Positions 61,286 to 64,000 of a stretch of 64,000 nucleotides of DNA are shown here, piece by piece (position 1 is the stretch's first letter; every line of letters begins with the position of its first letter). The translations under genes were made by a program, and so were the position numbers. Source of the stretch: Methanohalophilus levihalophilus. Its GTDB lineage: Archaea; Halobacteriota; Methanosarcinia; Methanosarcinales; Methanosarcinaceae. The stretch spans positions 310,001-374,000 of the forward strand of contig NZ_JAGGLK010000003.1 in assembly GCF_017874375.1 (NCBI RefSeq), in the 5' to 3' direction. The notes below the pieces were generated by a model. The model worked only from the letters and a program-made list of their open reading frames with translations. It did no database searches and was not told where the DNA came from.

Positions 61286-62728
61286 ATGTGGAAAATGCCA
61301 GCTGCTCTTCTTTTGATGCTGATTTTGCTAACAGGTTTATCCGCGGCTCCGGGTACTGCAGGCAACTATCTCACTGTTAAGGAAGGTTCTTCAACCTACC
61401 TCGGACTGATTCAGGGAAAATACTATGTTGCGACTGTTTCGGATATTAATTGGGACAATAATGTCCCAAAAGCTCATGTCGAAATGTTTAGTTTCACCAC
61501 GCATGGGGATAATCAGGTGGTCTATGAATCTGAGTTTGACAGAATTCTCGCTAAATCGGATACAATTACCCTGAGGCGTACTGGCTATGATCCCATTGAA
61601 ATCAAAATAATTTCTATTTCAGAAGAATATGTAAAATTGGATTTCGGTGAATACAATTTGATATTAGTGGAACCATTTGATGGCTGGTCGGTAGAAGAAT
61701 ATCCTCTCTCTTCAAATTCCCTGAAATCTTCTTCATTTGTTCTTCCGCTAGCTATATTGGCGCTTTTAGGCATTCTCTCTTTCCTTTATTTTTACCAAAA
61801 GAGAAAACAGGATCAAAATCCGAATTCAGATGGCGGGATTCATGGTTTCTTTCCGGATGGTTCGTCACCTACTCTTCCAACTACTGCATCAGAAAGCCAT
61901 AAGGGTGGTATTATTACAAAATCGGCTTTCAGTTATAAGGGTGCAACAATCGTTTACAAGGTAAGGGTTGAAAACCCAACCACCGAACCAATAGGGGATC
62001 TTCAGGTCAGTCTTTTTGTTCCAAATGTTTTCCTTATTGAAGATAAGCAGAAATCGATATCAATGCTTGAGCCGGGAGAAAGTAAGACTGTTACGTTTGA
62101 AATCAGGCCCACAGGGGAATGTGGGGATTGTAATGTATCAGGAAAACTGAATTATTATGATTATTTGGCAAAAGAAAGGTGCGAAATCAATATTGAGAAA
62201 AAATCCATTTGTATCATCTGTCCAATGCTGCACCCCGAACCAATCAGTGAAAATGAATGGCGTTCCACTCTCCTTAATTTCACAAAAACAGAGGAAGGCA
62301 CAAGGGAGATTGATATGGCCGCTTTTGCCTTATTTGAAGTTACTTCCGACATCTTTCAGGACATGAACCTCTACATGCTTGAACCGAAGATCACTGAATC
62401 TCCAAATCTATATCGTGCTGTAACAAGATTTTATGGTGAGGGAGTCAAAAACCTGAAATATGCAGCACAGATTGAAGTTGTTGGCGGAGAACAAAAATCT
62501 CGTTTGATTCTCAAAGCATGGGCCGAAAAAGAGGAAGCTCTTACAGGTTTCTATCACGGTATGCTTGATGAAATAGAGAAAAGAATACACGTGAAAGAGC
62601 TTATCGATAGTACAATAGTTTACAATTTCCACTATGGTGACAACGTTGAAACCACAATCACTGACTCTCTTGTGCAAAGGTCAAATATTGGGCTTAGTAA
62701 GCATGGGGCTTCTCCTTCAAGTGATTAA
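61286..62728 (+). CDS. Uncharacterised secreted/membrane protein
   Basis: 480 residues from ATG 61286 (GGGGAG 5 bases upstream; ATG 61271 lacks a site). Signal peptide at residues 1-20, an outer domain of beta character (about 22-140), one membrane helix (about residues 152-170), and a larger second part containing a CARDB/NEW3-like beta domain (VYKVRVENPTTEPIGDLQVSLFVPNVF) and a cysteine pair CGDC with CIICP. The last 150 residues are alpha/beta. I do not recognise a named family. Divergent from the octaheme cytochrome gene, sharing a 188-base promoter region. Confidence 0.7.
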   Translation: MWKMPAALLLMLILLTGLSAAPGTAGNYLTVKEGSSTYLGLIQGKYYVATVSDINWDNNVPKAHVEMFSFTTHGDNQVVYESEFDRILAKSDTITLRRTGYDPIEIKIISISEEYVKLDFGEYNLILVEPFDGWSVEEYPLSSNSLKSSSFVLPLAILALLGILSFLYFYQKRKQDQNPNSDGGIHGFFPDGSSPTLPTTASESHKGGIITKSAFSYKGATIVYKVRVENPTTEPIGDLQVSLFVPNVFLIEDKQKSISMLEPGESKTVTFEIRPTGECGDCNVSGKLNYYDYLAKERCEINIEKKSICIICPMLHPEPISENEWRSTLLNFTKTEEGTREIDMAAFALFEVTSDIFQDMNLYMLEPKITESPNLYRAVTRFYGEGVKNLKYAAQIEVVGGEQKSRLILKAWAEKEEALTGFYHGMLDEIEKRIHVKELIDSTIVYNFHYGDNVETTITDSLVQRSNIGLSKHGASPSSD

Positions 62729-62879
62729 TAGGCTGGGAATCAAAAAACTCGGTTGCATGGTTTTCAAATGATTTATGATGGTTATTTTTGGTAGAATCCA
62801 GAATTGTCCGGGTGAATAGTGAAATATTAATAATGTTGCTGCTTATTAGTATGCGACAGAATGGGTATCAGGGTTTACA

Positions 62880-63974
62880 ATGCTCTTTCGAAAACCAGAT
62901 GGTTTGGCCATACTTGCTTCAAATAAATGGAACATAATAATAGCCCTGCTTTTATTGATTTTATTTTTGGCACTTGCATTGATTTTACTTCCTCTCGGGG
63001 ATGGTATTGTCCTCGGACTTGTATTTGCATATATATGCCGCCCAATTTATGTCAAACTCAAAAAATGGAATCACATAGGTGCATTTATTGCAACAATGTT
63101 CATTGTGACCCCACTTGTTATCATTATTGGAATAGGAGTCGTGGAGATTTTCCGTCAATTGGTCTGGGTTATTGAAAACCAGACTGAAGTTATCAGCATT
63201 TTGTTTGACATTGTAAGGCAGATTGTACCTGAAGCCTATTCGGCAAGAGTAAATGAAGCTATCTGGAGTTCCTCCATCTCAATTTTGTCGCTCATAGGTC
63301 AACTTGGATTTATTTCCTATGCCAAGGGGCTGGCAATGTTCATGATAAATCTCATAGTGGCAGTTTTTGTCTGCTATTTCCTTCTGCAGGATGGTGAAGA
63401 GGTTTACCAGTCCTTCATGAAAATTGTTCCTGATGAACTAAAGAAGTTGATGATACAATATCTCAAGGAATTGGACACAATTCTGGGTGGCATCTTCATA
63501 GGAAATGCCTATGCTGCACTGACAGTAAGTACCATTTCAATAGTTGTCTTTTATGCATTTGGATTGTCTCATATACTTGCTCTTGCGACATTGGTTTTTA
63601 TTGCATCCGTAATTCCTTTCTTTGCAGGATACATGATTCTTGTTGCGCTCTCAATTATCAGGTACTTTGAATTTGGTTTGCAGTCTGCAATTGTGTTCTT
63701 CATGGTTTCAAGTATCATTATCTATGCACCACCTGAACTATTCCTGAGACCTTATCTCGTTAGCCTGAAATCCCAGATTCATCCAGTCATCCTTTTGGTT
63801 GTATTCCTGGGCGGTGGTTTTGTAGGTGGAGTTGCCGGGTTCTTTGCGGCTCCCATAATTCTTGGTGCACTAATCGCAGCCTACCGTGTTTACACGAATA
63901 CTACTTCTGAAGCAATAGCATCAGAAGAGAAAGAAGATAATGACGGTGCTTTCACAGAAGAGTTGGCTGCATAA
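62880..63974 (+). CDS. AI-2E/PerM-family membrane transporter
   Basis: 364 residues with about eight membrane helices. Typical family segments are a paired helix at the N-terminus (LLLILFLALALILLPLGDGIVLGLVFAYICRPIY), the helical middle, and the conserved late region PHILALATL-like and APPELFLRPYLVSLKSQIHPVILLVVFLGGGFVGGVAGFFAAPI. Family members export small molecules or act as Na+/H+ antiporters; the substrate here is unknown. Confidence 0.88.
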   Translation: MLFRKPDGLAILASNKWNIIIALLLLILFLALALILLPLGDGIVLGLVFAYICRPIYVKLKKWNHIGAFIATMFIVTPLVIIIGIGVVEIFRQLVWVIENQTEVISILFDIVRQIVPEAYSARVNEAIWSSSISILSLIGQLGFISYAKGLAMFMINLIVAVFVCYFLLQDGEEVYQSFMKIVPDELKKLMIQYLKELDTILGGIFIGNAYAALTVSTISIVVFYAFGLSHILALATLVFIASVIPFFAGYMILVALSIIRYFEFGLQSAIVFFMVSSIIIYAPPELFLRPYLVSLKSQIHPVILLVVFLGGGFVGGVAGFFAAPIILGALIAAYRVYTNTTSEAIASEEKEDNDGAFTEELAA

Positions 63975-64000
63975 ATCCTTTGTGACGTTGAAAAAGGTTA

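Overview
The window is a chromosomal piece of a methylotrophic methanogenic archaeon. The evidence is an archaeal clamp-loader subunit, an archaeal histone, RPA-type single-strand DNA-binding proteins, a KEOPS subunit, an archaeal-type S-adenosylmethionine synthetase, an intron-containing tRNA-Tyr, TATA boxes, and above all pyrrolysine-type methylamine methyltransferases with in-frame amber codons. Cytochrome-c-type proteins and the gene set point to Methanosarcinaceae, most likely the Methanolobus/Methanococcoides/Methanohalophilus group. That placement is inference. I saw no insertion sequence, prophage, CRISPR array or rRNA.

Layout. 1-3.1 kb: replication factor C small subunit, a membrane protein, a histone and two small unknowns. 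3.2-11.7 kb: the methylamine island, with ramA (corrinoid reductive activase), mttB-mttC (trimethylamine), mttP permease with two small companion genes, and mtbC-mtbB (dimethylamine). mttB and mtbB each carry an in-frame TAG, at residues 334 and 356. Long leaders with TATA boxes, inverted repeats and shared ribosome-binding-site sequence precede mttB and mtbC. 11.9-16.1 kb: an APC permease fused to two USP domains, and a cation/proton antiporter fused to TrkA domains. 16.2-25.5 kb: RPA with two nearly identical OB folds plus its partner, a regulator/phosphoesterase operon, LeuRS, Cgi121, and an orphan membrane protein whose frame is broken only by one TAG. 25.6-41.3 kb: central metabolism (GlpX, ADP-forming acetyl-CoA synthetase, a DRTGG protein, PGK, two tandem ADP-dependent sugar kinases, argC/argJ). 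41.4-45.5 kb: a putative DNA-repair cluster (radical SAM-HhH protein, its partner, HhH-MutS). 45.5-49.5 kb: hisG-hisA-hisB, metK, tRNA-Tyr and tRNA-Asp. 49.6-55.1 kb: one giant TPR protein of about 54 repeats. 55.4-64 kb: an NfnAB/SudBA-like flavoprotein pair, a PAPS-reductase-like/ferredoxin fusion, a membrane-anchored octaheme cytochrome of the hydroxylamine-oxidoreductase type, a secreted/membrane unknown and an AI-2E-type transporter.

How it fits together. MttP probably imports trimethylamine. MttB and MtbB move methyl groups to the corrinoid proteins MttC and MtbC, and RamA reactivates oxidised corrinoid. The CoM methylase and the pyrrolysine genes (pylTSBCD) are not in the window. The most unexpected signal is at 24615-25490. 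TAG is not used as the terminal stop of any other gene I checked here, and otherwise occurs only as the known pyrrolysine codon of mttB and mtbB. Yet it interrupts this orphan membrane-protein gene in frame, so the gene is either a candidate new pyrrolysine (amber read-through) protein or a gene with a suppressible nonsense mutation. Other points of interest are two genes whose ribosome-binding sites point to non-standard start codons (ATA for rfcS, ACG for mtbC), a probable frameshift at the end of the giant TPR gene, and the octaheme cytochrome.
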